Numbered from the stretch's first letter, positions 27,369 to 36,189 are shown. The stretch is DNA of 64,000 nucleotides from Streptomyces sp. SA15 (GCF_002291145.1 NZ_NTGE01000164.1:62001-126000), one strand, 5' to 3'. Numbers and translations: made by a program. The notes: generated by a model from the sequence alone, not told the origin.

Positions 27369-27435
27369 ATCAGTCTGAGGTTGCCCCGAAACCCTTGTCA
27401 AGGCGTTCAGAGGGCCGATTAAGCCGCCTGTTCGA

Positions 27436-27471
27436 GTTGCACATCACACAACCCAAAGCGCATTGAGAAAC
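27436..27471. promoter_or_regulatory. Second operator pair upstream of the Rieske ferredoxin
   Basis: GTTGCACATCACACAAC at 27436 and AAAGCGCATTGAGAAAC at 27455 start 19 bp apart. The first has a perfect left arm and a nearly perfect right arm; the second is weak. It lies about 113 bp upstream of the ferredoxin start. Confidence 0.45.
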
Positions 27472-27565
27472 GCAACGGGAGAAGACGCGACGTCTGAATC
27501 GGCCTCACTGCCTGGTCGAAGGGGCGTCTCAGCCCTCCGCTTCCCCTTCCGGGTTGCGCATGCGC

Positions 27566-27612
27566 GCGCACGCCCGCCTCATCGGCCGGTATGGCCGAGA
27601 GCGGGCGTGCGC
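27566..27612. terminator. Terminator of the mycothiol formaldehyde operon
   Basis: GCGCACGCCCGC (27566-27577) pairs with GCGGGCGTGCGC (27601-27612). An inner stem TCGGCC/GGCCGA extends it almost to the loop. It starts 18 bp beyond the MBL-hydrolase stop on the minus strand. Confidence 0.75.
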
Positions 27613-27629
27613 TGTTCGACGGACGGCGG

Positions 27630-28262
27630 TCAGAAGCCGCGGTCGAGCCACTCCTGGAGGTGCGGCGCCTCGGCCGCGATCGTGGTCGTCTCCCCGTGTC
27701 CGGTATGCACGACGGTGCCGCCCGGCAGCGTCAGCAGCCGGTCCCGGATCGAGTCGATGATCGTCGGGAAGTGGCTGTACGACCTTCCCGTCGCCCCCGG
27801 CCCGCCCGCGAAGAGCGTGTCGCCGCTGAAGAGGGCGGTGAGGGCCGGCGCGTACAGACAGACGGCACCTGGGGCGTGCCCTGGGGTGTGGAGCACGCTC
27901 AGCTCGATGCCTGCCAGAGCGAGCACCCGACCGTCGGTCAGGTCCCCGTCCGGCAGCCGGTCCGGGTGGGTCTGCTTCCACAGCGGGAGGTCATCCGGGT
28001 GGAGGAGGATCGGGGCACCCGTGCGCGCCGCCAGTTCGGGCGCGGCGTCGATGTGGTCGTTGTGGGCGTGCGTGCACACGATGGCCCGCAGGGTGCGCCC
28101 GCCGACCGCTCGGGCGATGGCCTCGGCGTCATGTGCGGCGTCGATGACGACGGCCTCACTGTCGTCGCCGACGATCCAGACGTTGTTGTCGACGTCCCAG
28201 GTGCCGCCGTCCAGGGAAAAGGTCCCCGAGGTGACGAGGTGCTCGATGCGGGCGCCGGCCAT
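27630..28262 (-). CDS. MBL-fold hydrolase, probable S-formylmycothiol hydrolase
   Basis: The 210-residue metallo-beta-lactamase-fold protein has the metal motif THAHNDH, then HTPGHAPG, SGDTLFAGG and VHTGHGETTTI. Genes of this type follow mscR in many actinobacteria, where the protein is thought to hydrolyse S-formylmycothiol to formate and mycothiol. The ATG at 28262 overlaps the mscR stop, so translation is coupled. Role assignment rests on the pairing; the fold is certain. Confidence 0.85.
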   Translation of the reverse strand: MAGARIEHLVTSGTFSLDGGTWDVDNNVWIVGDDSEAVVIDAAHDAEAIARAVGGRTLRAIVCTHAHNDHIDAAPELAARTGAPILLHPDDLPLWKQTHPDRLPDGDLTDGRVLALAGIELSVLHTPGHAPGAVCLYAPALTALFSGDTLFAGGPGATGRSYSHFPTIIDSIRDRLLTLPGGTVVHTGHGETTTIAAEAPHLQEWLDRGF

Positions 28263-29347
28263 CACAGGACCACCACCGAGCGCAGGACATCGCCGCCGTG
28301 CATCCGCTCGAAGGCCTTCTCGACCTCGTCCAGCGCGATGGTCTCCGTGACGAAGGCGTCCAGATCCAGTCGGCCTTGGAGGTAGAGGTCGATGAGCATC
28401 GGGAAGTCGCGGGAGGGCAGGCAGTCGCCGTACCAGGAGGACTTCAGCGCGCCGCCGCGCCCGAACACGTCCAGCAGCGGCAGTTCGAGCTTCATCTCGG
28501 GGGTGGGCACGCCGACCAGCACGACCGTGCCGGCGAGGTCGCGGGCGTAGAAGGCCTGCTGGTACGTCTCCGGACGGCCGACGGCCTCGATGACGACGTC
28601 AGCGCCGAAGCCGCCGGTCAGCTCGCGGATCGCCTCGACCGCGTCCACCTCCTTGGAGTTGACGGTGTGGGTGGCCCCCAGCTTCTGCGCGGTGGCCAGC
28701 TTGGCGTCGTCGATGTCGACGGCGATGATCTTCGCTGCGCCCGCCAGGTTCGACCCGACGACCGCCGCTGCCCCGACGCCGCCGCAGCCGATGACGGCCA
28801 CACTGTCGCCGCGTCCGACGTTGCCGGTGTTGATGGCGGCGCCGATGCCCGCCATCACTCCGCAGCCGAGCAGCCCGGCGGTGGCCGCCGACGCAGCCCG
28901 GTCGACCTTGGTGCACTGGCCTGCCGCCACCAGCGTCTTCTCCGCGAACGCGCCGATGCCCAGGGCCGGTGACAGCTCGGTGCCGTCGGTCAGGGTCATC
29001 TTCTGCTTGGCGTTGTGGGTGCTGAAACAGTACCAGGGCCGTCCGCGCAGACACGCACGGCACTGGCCGCACACCGCACGCCAGTTGAGGATGACGAAGT
29101 CGCCGGGCGCGACATCGGTGACCCCCTCCCCCACCGACTCCACCACACCCGCGGCCTCGTGCCCCAGGAGGAAGGGGAAGTCGTCGTTGATGCCGCCCTC
29201 GCGATAGTGCAGATCGGTGTGGCACACCCCGCAGGCCTCGACCTTCACCAGCGCCTCACCCGGGCCCGGATCAGGCACGACGATCGTTTCCAGACTGACG
29301 GGGGCACCCTTGCCCCGCGCGACGACAGCACGGACCTGGTGAGCCAT
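28262..29347 (-). CDS. mscR: S-(hydroxymethyl)mycothiol dehydrogenase
   Basis: The 361-residue class III zinc alcohol dehydrogenase has catalytic zinc ligands in VEACGVCHTDLHYREG and GHEAAG. The structural zinc cysteines lie in CGQCRACLRGRPWYC and the NAD fold is VAVIGCGGVGAAAVVG. It oxidises the formaldehyde-mycothiol adduct, removing formaldehyde freed by the Rieske demethylases. I preferred the ATG at 29347, with GAGGAG 5-6 bases upstream, over the GTG at 29353. It carries its own operator pair, which places it in the betaine regulon. Confidence 0.9.
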   Translation of the reverse strand: MAHQVRAVVARGKGAPVSLETIVVPDPGPGEALVKVEACGVCHTDLHYREGGINDDFPFLLGHEAAGVVESVGEGVTDVAPGDFVILNWRAVCGQCRACLRGRPWYCFSTHNAKQKMTLTDGTELSPALGIGAFAEKTLVAAGQCTKVDRAASAATAGLLGCGVMAGIGAAINTGNVGRGDSVAVIGCGGVGAAAVVGSNLAGAAKIIAVDIDDAKLATAQKLGATHTVNSKEVDAVEAIRELTGGFGADVVIEAVGRPETYQQAFYARDLAGTVVLVGVPTPEMKLELPLLDVFGRGGALKSSWYGDCLPSRDFPMLIDLYLQGRLDLDAFVTETIALDEVEKAFERMHGGDVLRSVVVL

Positions 29348-29383
29348 GGCCACTCCTCGACTGGTACGAGAACTGAATCAGAT

Positions 29384-29419
29384 GTTGCTCATTACGGCAC
29401 ACATCTCATCTTTCGCAAC
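29384..29419. promoter_or_regulatory. Tandem IclR-type operator pair at mscR
   Basis: GTTGCTCATTACGGCAC at 29384 and ATCTCATCTTTCGCAAC at 29403 start 19 bp apart, 37-72 bp upstream of mscR. The first shares GTTGCTCATTACG with the purU element at 1856. Confidence 0.6.
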
Positions 29420-29562
29420 ACAGCATCCTGGAGCGCCGACCACGGGTCAAGGCTCACCGACGTGAAGGGAACGGGAGACCCTGTTCCGGGCAAGACGCAG
29501 GGTCGCGAGGTCCGTGCCACACCGCTCACCCCACGCGAGAGCAGTGCCCACGCCTCAGGGGT

Positions 29563-29606
29563 CTGCTCATGTCTGACGGAGTCACTGCTCATATCTGACG
29601 GAGTCA
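29563..29606. repeat. Tandem 22-bp direct repeat containing TGACGGAGTCA palindromes
   Basis: Two adjacent 22-bp copies (29563-29584 and 29585-29606) differ at one base, G or A in CTGCTCATRTCTGACGGAG. Each holds TGAC-GGA-GTCA, an inverted repeat. The second copy includes the stop codon of the DUF202 gene at 29604. It could be a regulator site or a weak terminator pair. Confidence 0.6.
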
Positions 29607-29939
29607 GCTGACCAGCGCGGCCCCGAAGACCGCGACCATGGTCACCGAGCCGGCCGCGAGGAGGGCCGACCGGTGGGTGAGCCTCGGCGGCTGAGGTGTG
29701 CCGAATGCGCGCATGCGCCGGTGTGCGACCACAACGAAGCCGAGCCAGGAAAGGATCGCGCATGCGGTCGGCAGCATTCCGCTCGCTTCCGCCACGCCGA
29801 GCAGGGCCACGCGGACCGCGAGCGCAGCAGCCACCGTCATGGCCAGGATGGTGCGCAGCCAGGCCAATCGGGTCCGCTCGGGCTGAAGTCCGGGGTCGCG
29901 CGGGACCGGGGCTGGATCGCCGGCGAGGCCGGCGCTCAC
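29604..29939 (-). CDS. DUF202 family membrane protein
   Basis: The 111-residue protein starts with a soluble stretch (QPERTRLAWLRTILAMTVAA) typical of DUF202, followed by three hydrophobic helices (about 30-50, 55-75 and 90-110). Function is unknown for the family. The GTG at 29939 overlaps the stop of the upstream DUF202 gene, so the two are coupled and probably form a membrane pair. Confidence 0.8.
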   Translation of the reverse strand: MSAGLAGDPAPVPRDPGLQPERTRLAWLRTILAMTVAAALAVRVALLGVAEASGMLPTACAILSWLGFVVVAHRRMRAFGTPQPPRLTHRSALLAAGSVTMVAVFGAALVS

Positions 29940-30328
29940 CTGGTCCAGCCGAAGAGCACCACGACCATCATGGCCAGCGCCACCGGCCCCACGATCAGCG
30001 CGATCAACGTCGGGAACCGGCTCAGTGGCAGGTCCTCGCCCTTCCGCATGGCTCGCTCGCACTTCACCCAGTGGTTCACCGCTCGCCCGGCGCACAACAC
30101 GCCCGCCGCCAGCAGCGCCAGCGCCAGCCCGACCCGCCAACCGGCCGCCAGGTGCGGCAGGAACTGGTCGACGGCGAAGCCGCCGCCGACCAGCGCCAGC
30201 GCGGTGCGCAGCCAGGCCAGGAAGGTCCACTCGTTGGCGAGGGAGAAGCGGTAGTCCGGGGTCTCGCCCTCGGACCGCACCCGCTCCGGCGACAACCAGA
30301 ACGGCAGGTCACGCAGCGCATCGAACAC
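29936..30328 (-). CDS. YidH-like DUF202 membrane protein
   Basis: The 130-residue protein has the family motif NEWTFLAWLRTALALVGGG and three predicted helices (about 36-55, 63-82 and 108-128). The start is a GTG at 30328. It is unrelated by context to betaine catabolism and forms a two-gene unit with the DUF202 gene that follows. The 199-bp gap to the LysR stop at 30528 shows nothing recognisable. Confidence 0.85.
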   Translation of the reverse strand: MFDALRDLPFWLSPERVRSEGETPDYRFSLANEWTFLAWLRTALALVGGGFAVDQFLPHLAAGWRVGLALALLAAGVLCAGRAVNHWVKCERAMRKGEDLPLSRFPTLIALIVGPVALAMMVVVLFGWTR

Positions 30329-30527
30329 GTTGGATCCTCACCTCAAGCGGTTGCTCGTCTCCTCGGCCCAGGCCGCACAGACGGCGCACGCCGGTCTCAG
30401 GCTCTCCCGCCGGAGTTCCCTACGGGCCGCCGACGACGTGCCCCACGCTTTCGGAACCGATCCGAACGGGCAATGCGGCCGAGGGGGTGAACCGAGAGAA
30501 CCCTTCACCTGGAGAAAGAGAAAATCC

Positions 30528-31442
30528 CTATTGCTTGTCATTCTCCGGCGACGCTGACACCGGGCGCGCGAAGACCTCGCGGGCCACATCGATGAACGAC
30601 TGTGCGGCAGGCGAGAGCGGCCCACGCCGCCACATCAGCCAGACCGGCCGGACCAGGCGCGGACGGGTCACCAGCGCAACCGCGCCGCGCCGCGCCGCCT
30701 CCTCGGCGAGAGAGCGCGGGAGTAGCGTCGCCCCCGCTCCGGCCAGCACCAGGGGGACGACCGCCGCCTGGTGAACCGTCTCCACTGCGATGCGTGGACT
30801 TCGCCCCTCCCCGCCCAGCGCCTGATCCATCAGAGCCCGCGTCGCGGTACCGCGCGCGGTCGCCACCAGGTCCATCCGGGCCACCTCACCGAGCGCCACC
30901 GGTCCGGCCTGAGGAAAGCAGTCGGACCGCGGCACCACCGCCAGAATCTCCTGCCGACACAGCTCCAGGGTCTCGACGGCCTTGCCGTGCGTCCTCACGT
31001 CGGCCAGCCCCAACTCGCACTCGCCGGTACGCACCACGTCCGCGACCGCGGCTGCGTTCGGTGGCTCGACGATGACGATGTCGATCGCGGGATGGCGCCG
31101 GCGGAACGCGCCGGCGAGGTCCGCCAGCGGATCGACCGCCAGCGTCGTCGGCGCGACGATGTCCAGCGTGCCGCCTGCCAGCCCGGCGATGGTGCGCACC
31201 ACCGACCGAGCGGTCTCCAGATCGCGCATGACCTGCCGGGCAGGCTCCACAAACGCCTCGCCCGCCGAAGTCAGCATGACTCCGCGACCAAGCCGGTGGA
31301 AGAGAGGGGTGCCCAGTTCCCGCTCGAGCAGGCGGATCGCGTGCGACAGCGACGGCTGCGCCACGCGCAGGGTGTGGGCGGCGCTGGTGAAGCTCCGGTG
31401 CGCGGCTACGGCGAGGAAGTACTCGACTTGGCGACGTTCCAT
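30528..31442 (-). CDS. LysR-family transcriptional regulator
   Basis: The 304-residue protein has an N-terminal helix-turn-helix (FTSAAHTLRVAQPSLSHAIR, then LLERELGTPLFHRLGRGV) and the periplasmic-binding-like effector domain. It is divergent from the sulfatase gene. Two identical palindromes ATAGAA-N3-TTCTAT lie in the shared promoter region, one over its own start codon, so it very likely represses itself and controls the sulfatase-FGE operon. The inducer is probably a sulfated compound or its product (inference). Confidence 0.9.
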   Translation of the reverse strand: MERRQVEYFLAVAAHRSFTSAAHTLRVAQPSLSHAIRLLERELGTPLFHRLGRGVMLTSAGEAFVEPARQVMRDLETARSVVRTIAGLAGGTLDIVAPTTLAVDPLADLAGAFRRRHPAIDIVIVEPPNAAAVADVVRTGECELGLADVRTHGKAVETLELCRQEILAVVPRSDCFPQAGPVALGEVARMDLVATARGTATRALMDQALGGEGRSPRIAVETVHQAAVVPLVLAGAGATLLPRSLAEEAARRGAVALVTRPRLVRPVWLMWRRGPLSPAAQSFIDVAREVFARPVSASPENDKQ

Positions 31443-31532
31443 AGAAATGTTCTATCGCGTGGGCCGAACCATCTCGCCATCACCCTCCGCGGTCGGCCAG
31501 GACAGAGCCCCTCGGGTATAGAAGGTTTCTAT
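31441..31532. promoter_or_regulatory. Paired LysR operator sites between lysR and the sulfatase
   Basis: ATAGAAATGTTCTAT (31441-31455) and ATAGAAGGTTTCTAT (31518-31532) are perfect inverted repeats with identical arms and 3-base centres, 77 bp apart. The first overlaps the lysR start codon. The second lies about 190 bp upstream of the sulfatase start. T-N11-A spacing fits LysR binding sites. Confidence 0.65.
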
Positions 31533-31723
31533 GGCCCTCATTCAAAACCGGTCCACAAAATTCAGGAGGTCTTGTTGACCGGCCTCGGCGGCGACTGACA
31601 GTTTGACTGCATCGCAGGCCAGGGCGTTTCGGGGCCGCTGAAGTGCAGCCGTATTACGCCTGCAATTCGGCCGCGACAAGACGGTGTGACATTTCCTCGC
31701 CGGGCACCGAATCGGAGAAATAC

Positions 31724-34084
31724 ATGACTGAGTTCGCCGCCGGGCGGCACGTACTTCCGCGGCCCGACATCCGTCGCCCCCTGACGACCGCGATGGATGT
31801 CCACGACCAGGAGACCGCCTTCACGCCCATCGGCCCGGTCCCTCCGCCCGAGGGCGCACCGCATGTGGTGATCGTGCTCGTCGACGACCTCGGGTTCGGC
31901 ACCTCCAGCGCGTTCGGCGGACCGTGCGAGATGCCGGCCGCGGAACGACTCGCGGACGACGGGCTGCGCTACACACGGTTTCACGTCACGGCCCTGTGCT
32001 CGCCGACCCGGCAGGCCCTGCTGACCGGGCGTAACCACCACTCGGTCGGCATGGGCGGCACCACCGAGATGACCACCGCGGCCCCCGGGTACAACGGGTT
32101 CCGGCCGCGCAGCGCGGCGACCATGGCCCAGATCCTGCAGGGCAACGGCTACAGCACGGCCGCCTTCGGCAAATGGCACCAGACCCCGCCACGGGAGATC
32201 AGCGCGGTCGGGCCGTTCGACCGCTGGCCCACCGGGGAGGGGTTCGACACCTTCTACGGGTTCATGGGCGCCGAGATGAACCACTGGTACCCGCTGCTGT
32301 ACCAAGGCACCACTCCGGTCGAGCCGGATCGCCGGCCGGAGGACGGCTACCACCTGTCCGAGGACCTCGTCGACCACGCCATCGACTGGGTGCGCACCCA
32401 GCGCACGCTGACTCCGGACCGGCCGTTCTTCACCTACCTCGCGCTCGGCGCCGCGCACGCGCCGCTGCACGTAGGCCCCGAATGGCAGGAGAAGTACCGC
32501 GGAAGGTTCGACCACGGTTGGGACCGGCAGCGCGAGGTGACCCTCGAGCGGCAGAAGGAACTCGGCGTCGTGCCTCCGGAGACGGAGCTCGCGAAGTGGG
32601 CCGAGGGCGTTCCCCACTGGGACGAACTCACCGACAACCAGCGTCGGCTGTCGGCCAGGTTCATGGAGACGTTCGCGGGGTTCACCGAGCACGCCGACGT
32701 GCAGGTCGGCAGGTTCGTCGACGCGCTGGAGGAACTCGGCGAGCTGGACAACACCCTGTTCCTCTACATCCTGGGTGACAACGGCGCCTCGGGCGAGGGG
32801 GGCATCGAGGGGACGATCGTCGAGCACCGGCTGGGGCACGGTGTGGTGGACGACCCGGACGAGATGATCGACCACATCGACGAGATCGGCGGCCCGCTCA
32901 GCTACCCGATCGCCCCGGCGGGATGGGCGCTGGCGCTGAACACGCCCTACCAGTGGACCAAGCAGGTGGCCTCGCACTTCGGCGGCACCCGCGACGGCAT
33001 GATCCTGCACTGGCCGCGGGGGGTCTCCGAGCGCGGCGGGCTGCGTCACCAGTTCTCGCATGTGATCGACGTGCTGCCGACGATCCTGGACTGCGTGGGA
33101 ATTCCGGCGCCCTTCAGCGTGGACGGGGTCCCGCAGCAGCCCATCGAGGGCACGAGCATGCAGCAGACGCTCGCTGATCCCGACGCGCCCGAGCATCGCC
33201 GTACCCAGTACTTCGAGATGTGCGGCAACCGGGGCATCTACCACGACGGCTGGATGGCGGTCACCCGGCACGGCATCCCCTGGGAGATGGTGCCGGCCAA
33301 CGACCGGAGGTTCGCCGACGACGTGTGGGAGCTCTACGACCTGAGCAGGGACTGGAGTCAGGCGTACGACCTCGCCGCCGAACACCCCGACAGGCTGCGC
33401 CAGTTGCAGGACCTGTTCCTGATCGAAGCGGCGAAATACCAGGTCTTCCCCCTGGACGACCGGGTCACGGAGCGCGAGAACCCCGTCATGGCCGGCCGTC
33501 TCGATCTGCTCGGCGACCGCGCCTGCGTCACCTACCGCGCGGGAATGCGGCGGTTCACCGAGGAGACCACACTCAACGTCAAGAACCGCTCGCACAGCAT
33601 CACGGCCGACGTCGACCTGCCGGAGACGACGGCCGAGGGCGTGATCATCGCGCAGGGTGGCCGGTTCGGCGGCTGGACCCTGTACGTCACCGAGGGCAGG
33701 CCGGCCTACGCCTACAACTACTTCGGCATGAACCTGTACACCGTGCGCGGCGGCGAGCCCTTGGCCCCGGGACGGCACGAGATACGACTCGAGTTCGACT
33801 ACGACGGCGGAGGACTCGGCAAGGGCGGCACCGCCGTGCTCCTGGTCGACGGTGAGAAGCACGCCACCGGACGGGTAGCGCAGACCATCCCGTACTACTT
33901 CTCCTTCGACGAGACACTCGACGTCGGAGTGGATCTGAGCACACCGGTCAGCGACGACTATGCCGTCCTCGACAACGAGTTCACCGGGACCATTCACACG
34001 GTGCGCATCGACCTGGACGCCCGGAGCGCCGAGTCGTCCGAGTTCGACGGCGGACTGCACCGGCGCGTCATGGGGGCACAGTGA
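31724..34084 (+). CDS. Type I sulfatase (arylsulfatase class)
   Basis: The 786-residue enzyme has the sulfatase signature CSPTRQALLTGR with Cys92 as the residue converted to formylglycine, the metal site VLVDDLGFG, and later GKWH and ILGDNGASGEGG motifs. A C-terminal beta-rich region of about 200 residues follows. No signal peptide is visible, so it is probably cytoplasmic. The ATG at 31724 has GGAGA 6-7 bases upstream. It is clearly longer than BetC-type choline sulfatases of about 500 residues, so choline sulfate is not assured as substrate. The maturase gene overlaps its stop. Confidence 0.9.
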   Translation: MTEFAAGRHVLPRPDIRRPLTTAMDVHDQETAFTPIGPVPPPEGAPHVVIVLVDDLGFGTSSAFGGPCEMPAAERLADDGLRYTRFHVTALCSPTRQALLTGRNHHSVGMGGTTEMTTAAPGYNGFRPRSAATMAQILQGNGYSTAAFGKWHQTPPREISAVGPFDRWPTGEGFDTFYGFMGAEMNHWYPLLYQGTTPVEPDRRPEDGYHLSEDLVDHAIDWVRTQRTLTPDRPFFTYLALGAAHAPLHVGPEWQEKYRGRFDHGWDRQREVTLERQKELGVVPPETELAKWAEGVPHWDELTDNQRRLSARFMETFAGFTEHADVQVGRFVDALEELGELDNTLFLYILGDNGASGEGGIEGTIVEHRLGHGVVDDPDEMIDHIDEIGGPLSYPIAPAGWALALNTPYQWTKQVASHFGGTRDGMILHWPRGVSERGGLRHQFSHVIDVLPTILDCVGIPAPFSVDGVPQQPIEGTSMQQTLADPDAPEHRRTQYFEMCGNRGIYHDGWMAVTRHGIPWEMVPANDRRFADDVWELYDLSRDWSQAYDLAAEHPDRLRQLQDLFLIEAAKYQVFPLDDRVTERENPVMAGRLDLLGDRACVTYRAGMRRFTEETTLNVKNRSHSITADVDLPETTAEGVIIAQGGRFGGWTLYVTEGRPAYAYNYFGMNLYTVRGGEPLAPGRHEIRLEFDYDGGGLGKGGTAVLLVDGEKHATGRVAQTIPYYFSFDETLDVGVDLSTPVSDDYAVLDNEFTGTIHTVRIDLDARSAESSEFDGGLHRRVMGAQ

Positions 34085-34974
34085 ACTGCTGTGCACCGTC
34101 CGGCGGCCGGGGAGTGGAAGGGCCACCCGCACCCCGGCAATCCACCGTCCGCCCAACGGCCACCGAGGGCATGGTGGCCGTTCCCGCCGGCCGGTTCCTC
34201 ATGGGCAGCCAAGACGCGCTCTCCTACCCGGCCGACGGAGAAGGCCCAGTGCGCACGGTCTACGTCGACGCCTTCTGGATCGACGCCTGCACGGTGTCCA
34301 ACGCCCAGTTCGCGCGCTTCGCCGCCGAATCCGGGTACCGCACCTCGGCCGAGCGAATCGGCTGGTCGTTCGTCTTCGCCGGGCTGCTCCCGGACGACTT
34401 TCCGCCCACCCGGGCAGTGGCGGCCGCGCCCTGGTGGCGGCAGGTCCAGGGTGCCGACTGGCGCCATCCCGACGGACCGCACTCCACCTGGGAAGACCGA
34501 GCGGATCACCCGGTCGTCCACGTCGACTGGGATGACGCCCACGCCTACTGCGCCTGGGCCGGCAAACGCCTGCCCACCGAGGCGGAATGGGAACGCGCCG
34601 CCCGAGGAGGGCTGCACGCGAAAGTGTTCCCCTGGGGCGACGAGTTCGAGCCGGGCGGCCGCCCCCGGATGAACGTGTGGCAGGGCGACTTCCCCAACCG
34701 CCACCCCACGGCCGACGGCTGGTACGGCACCTGCCCCGTCGACGCCTACGAGCCCAACGGCTTCGGCCTGCACAACACCACCGGCAACGTCTGGGAGTGG
34801 TGTGAGGACCCGTTCTCCCCCTCCCCCGGCGGACAGGATCGCGTCGCCAAGGGCGGCTCCTATCTCTGCCACGCCTCCTACTGCCGCCGCTACCGGGTCG
34901 CCGCGCGTCAGGGCCTCTACCCGGATTCGGCAACCGGCAACGTGGGTTTCCGATGCGCCCTGAACATGACCTGA
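34081..34974 (+). CDS. Formylglycine-generating enzyme
   Basis: The 297-residue FGE converts the sulfatase active-site cysteine to formylglycine. The two copper-binding cysteines are Cys263 and Cys268 in GGSYLCHASYCRRYRVAAR. The fold signatures VAVPAGRFLMGS, PVVHVDWDDAHAYCAWAGKR, LPTEAEWERAARGG and NTTGNVWEWCEDPF are all present. The GTG at 34081 overlaps the sulfatase stop (GTGA), so maturase and target are translationally coupled. Confidence 0.94.
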   Translation: MNCCAPSGGRGVEGPPAPRQSTVRPTATEGMVAVPAGRFLMGSQDALSYPADGEGPVRTVYVDAFWIDACTVSNAQFARFAAESGYRTSAERIGWSFVFAGLLPDDFPPTRAVAAAPWWRQVQGADWRHPDGPHSTWEDRADHPVVHVDWDDAHAYCAWAGKRLPTEAEWERAARGGLHAKVFPWGDEFEPGGRPRMNVWQGDFPNRHPTADGWYGTCPVDAYEPNGFGLHNTTGNVWEWCEDPFSPSPGGQDRVAKGGSYLCHASYCRRYRVAARQGLYPDSATGNVGFRCALNMT

Positions 34975-35057
34975 CCCTTTTTCCACACATGACATGACCC
35001 CTTTTTCCAGCCCGTCGGACAACGGCGCGAGACGCCCGGTGCACAAGGAGCAGGACC
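34975..35057. other. Short gap with a direct repeat before the orphan ProX gene
   Basis: TGACCC, a T-tract and TTCCA occur twice (34972-34987 and 34995-35008), separated by CACACATGACA. The T-tracts are unusual in this GC-rich sequence and may form part of a promoter or weak terminator. Nothing else is recognisable. Confidence 0.35.
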
Positions 35058-36029
35058 ATGGCAAAACGAGCAGGACAATGGCGTTCCGGCGCGGCCGGGA
35101 TGGCCGTACTCGGTCTCACCCTGACCGCCTGCGGCGGGGCGAAGATCGGCGAGGACTCCGCCGGGTCTGACGCCGGCCCGGGCAAGTGCGGCACCTTCAA
35201 CCTCGCGGTCAACCCATGGGTGGGCTACGAGGCCGATGCGGCGGTCGTCACGTACGTCGCGGAGAAGGAACTCGGCTGCAAAGTCGTCACGAAGGATCTG
35301 AAGGCGGAGATCGGCTGGCAGGGCTTCGAGACGGGCGAGGTCGACGCCGTCCTGGAGAACTGGGGCCACGAGGACCTGAAGAAGAAGTACATCGACCAGC
35401 AGAAGACCGCCGTGAGCCTCGGCTCGACCGGCAACAAGGGCATCATCGGCTGGTACATCCCGCCGTGGATCGCGAAGAAGTACCCGGACATCACCAACTG
35501 GAAGAACCTCAACAAGTACGCCGCGAAATTCAAGACGTCCGAGTCGGGCAGCAAGGGCCAGCTCCTCGACGGCGACCCGTCGTACCAGACCAACGACGAG
35601 GCCCTGGTGAAGAACCTCAAGCTGGACTTCAAGGTGGTGTACGCGGGCAGTGAAACCGCGCTGATCCAGGCGTTCCGGGACGCCCAGAAGAACAAGAAGT
35701 GGGTGATCGGCTACTTCTACGAGCCGCAGTGGTTCCTGTCCGAGGTACCGCTGGTCAAGATCGACCTGCCCAAGCACACGCCAGGTTGCGACGCGGACCC
35801 GGCGAAGGTCGCCTGCGACTATCCCGTGTTCGACCTCGACAAGATCGTCAGCACGAAGTTCGCCAAGTCGGGCAGCCCGGCCTACGAGCTGGTGAAGAAG
35901 TTCAAGTGGACCAACGACGACCAGAACACCGTCGCCAAGTACATCGCGCTCGACAAGATGACACCGGAGGCAGCGGCGAAGAAGTGGATCGATGCGAACC
36001 CCGACAAGGTCAAGGCCTGGCTCGGCTAG
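35058..36029 (+). CDS. Second glycine betaine-type substrate-binding lipoprotein, orphan
   Basis: The 323-residue OpuAC-family protein closely matches the proX product at 15290 along its whole length, including the lipobox LTLTACGGAK, CGTFNLAVNPWVGYEA, ENWGHEDLKKKYI and FYEPQWFLSEVPLVK. No permease or ATPase gene is adjacent, so it probably docks on ProW/ProV at 16281-19375 and widens the substrate range. Position after the sulfatase and FGE suggests a quaternary amine linked to sulfate-ester use (inference). The ATG at 35058 has AAGGAG 7-8 bases upstream. Confidence 0.9.
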   Translation: MAKRAGQWRSGAAGMAVLGLTLTACGGAKIGEDSAGSDAGPGKCGTFNLAVNPWVGYEADAAVVTYVAEKELGCKVVTKDLKAEIGWQGFETGEVDAVLENWGHEDLKKKYIDQQKTAVSLGSTGNKGIIGWYIPPWIAKKYPDITNWKNLNKYAAKFKTSESGSKGQLLDGDPSYQTNDEALVKNLKLDFKVVYAGSETALIQAFRDAQKNKKWVIGYFYEPQWFLSEVPLVKIDLPKHTPGCDADPAKVACDYPVFDLDKIVSTKFAKSGSPAYELVKKFKWTNDDQNTVAKYIALDKMTPEAAAKKWIDANPDKVKAWLG

Positions 36030-36189
36030 AACCCACGAGCGCGCAGCAGAGCGCGAGTTCTTCACCGGCGCCGTAGGAGATCTGCCGTGGTCCGGCGGCG
36101 ATGTGAGCTTCGCGGCCTTCATCATCAGCAGCAGCACGCGACGCAAAATCATCGCCGGCCGGTCCCCTGGTCCCGCTAAGTTCTGCGCT

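Larger units (their letters stand above)
27324..27629. promoter_or_regulatory. Intergenic region with two operator pairs and a terminator
   Basis: This 306-bp stretch holds no gene. It contains two tandem operator pairs (27333-27368 and 27436-27471) serving the ferredoxin-reductase transcript, and a long hairpin (27566-27612) ending the mycothiol operon from the other side. Between 27480 and 27560 I see nothing recognisable. Confidence 0.7.

Noticed and set aside
31724..34084. Calling the sulfatase betC (choline sulfatase)
   Set aside because: It is about 280 residues longer than BetC proteins and has a beta-rich tail. Context alone does not justify the symbol.
31562..34156. An open frame of 864 codons antisense to the sulfatase, and similar long antisense frames opposite glyA, soxDA, betA and the second ABC operon
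   Set aside because: They are mirror images of real genes caused by GC-rich third positions. They lack family motifs, ribosome sites and sensible composition, while the opposite frames are clearly coding.
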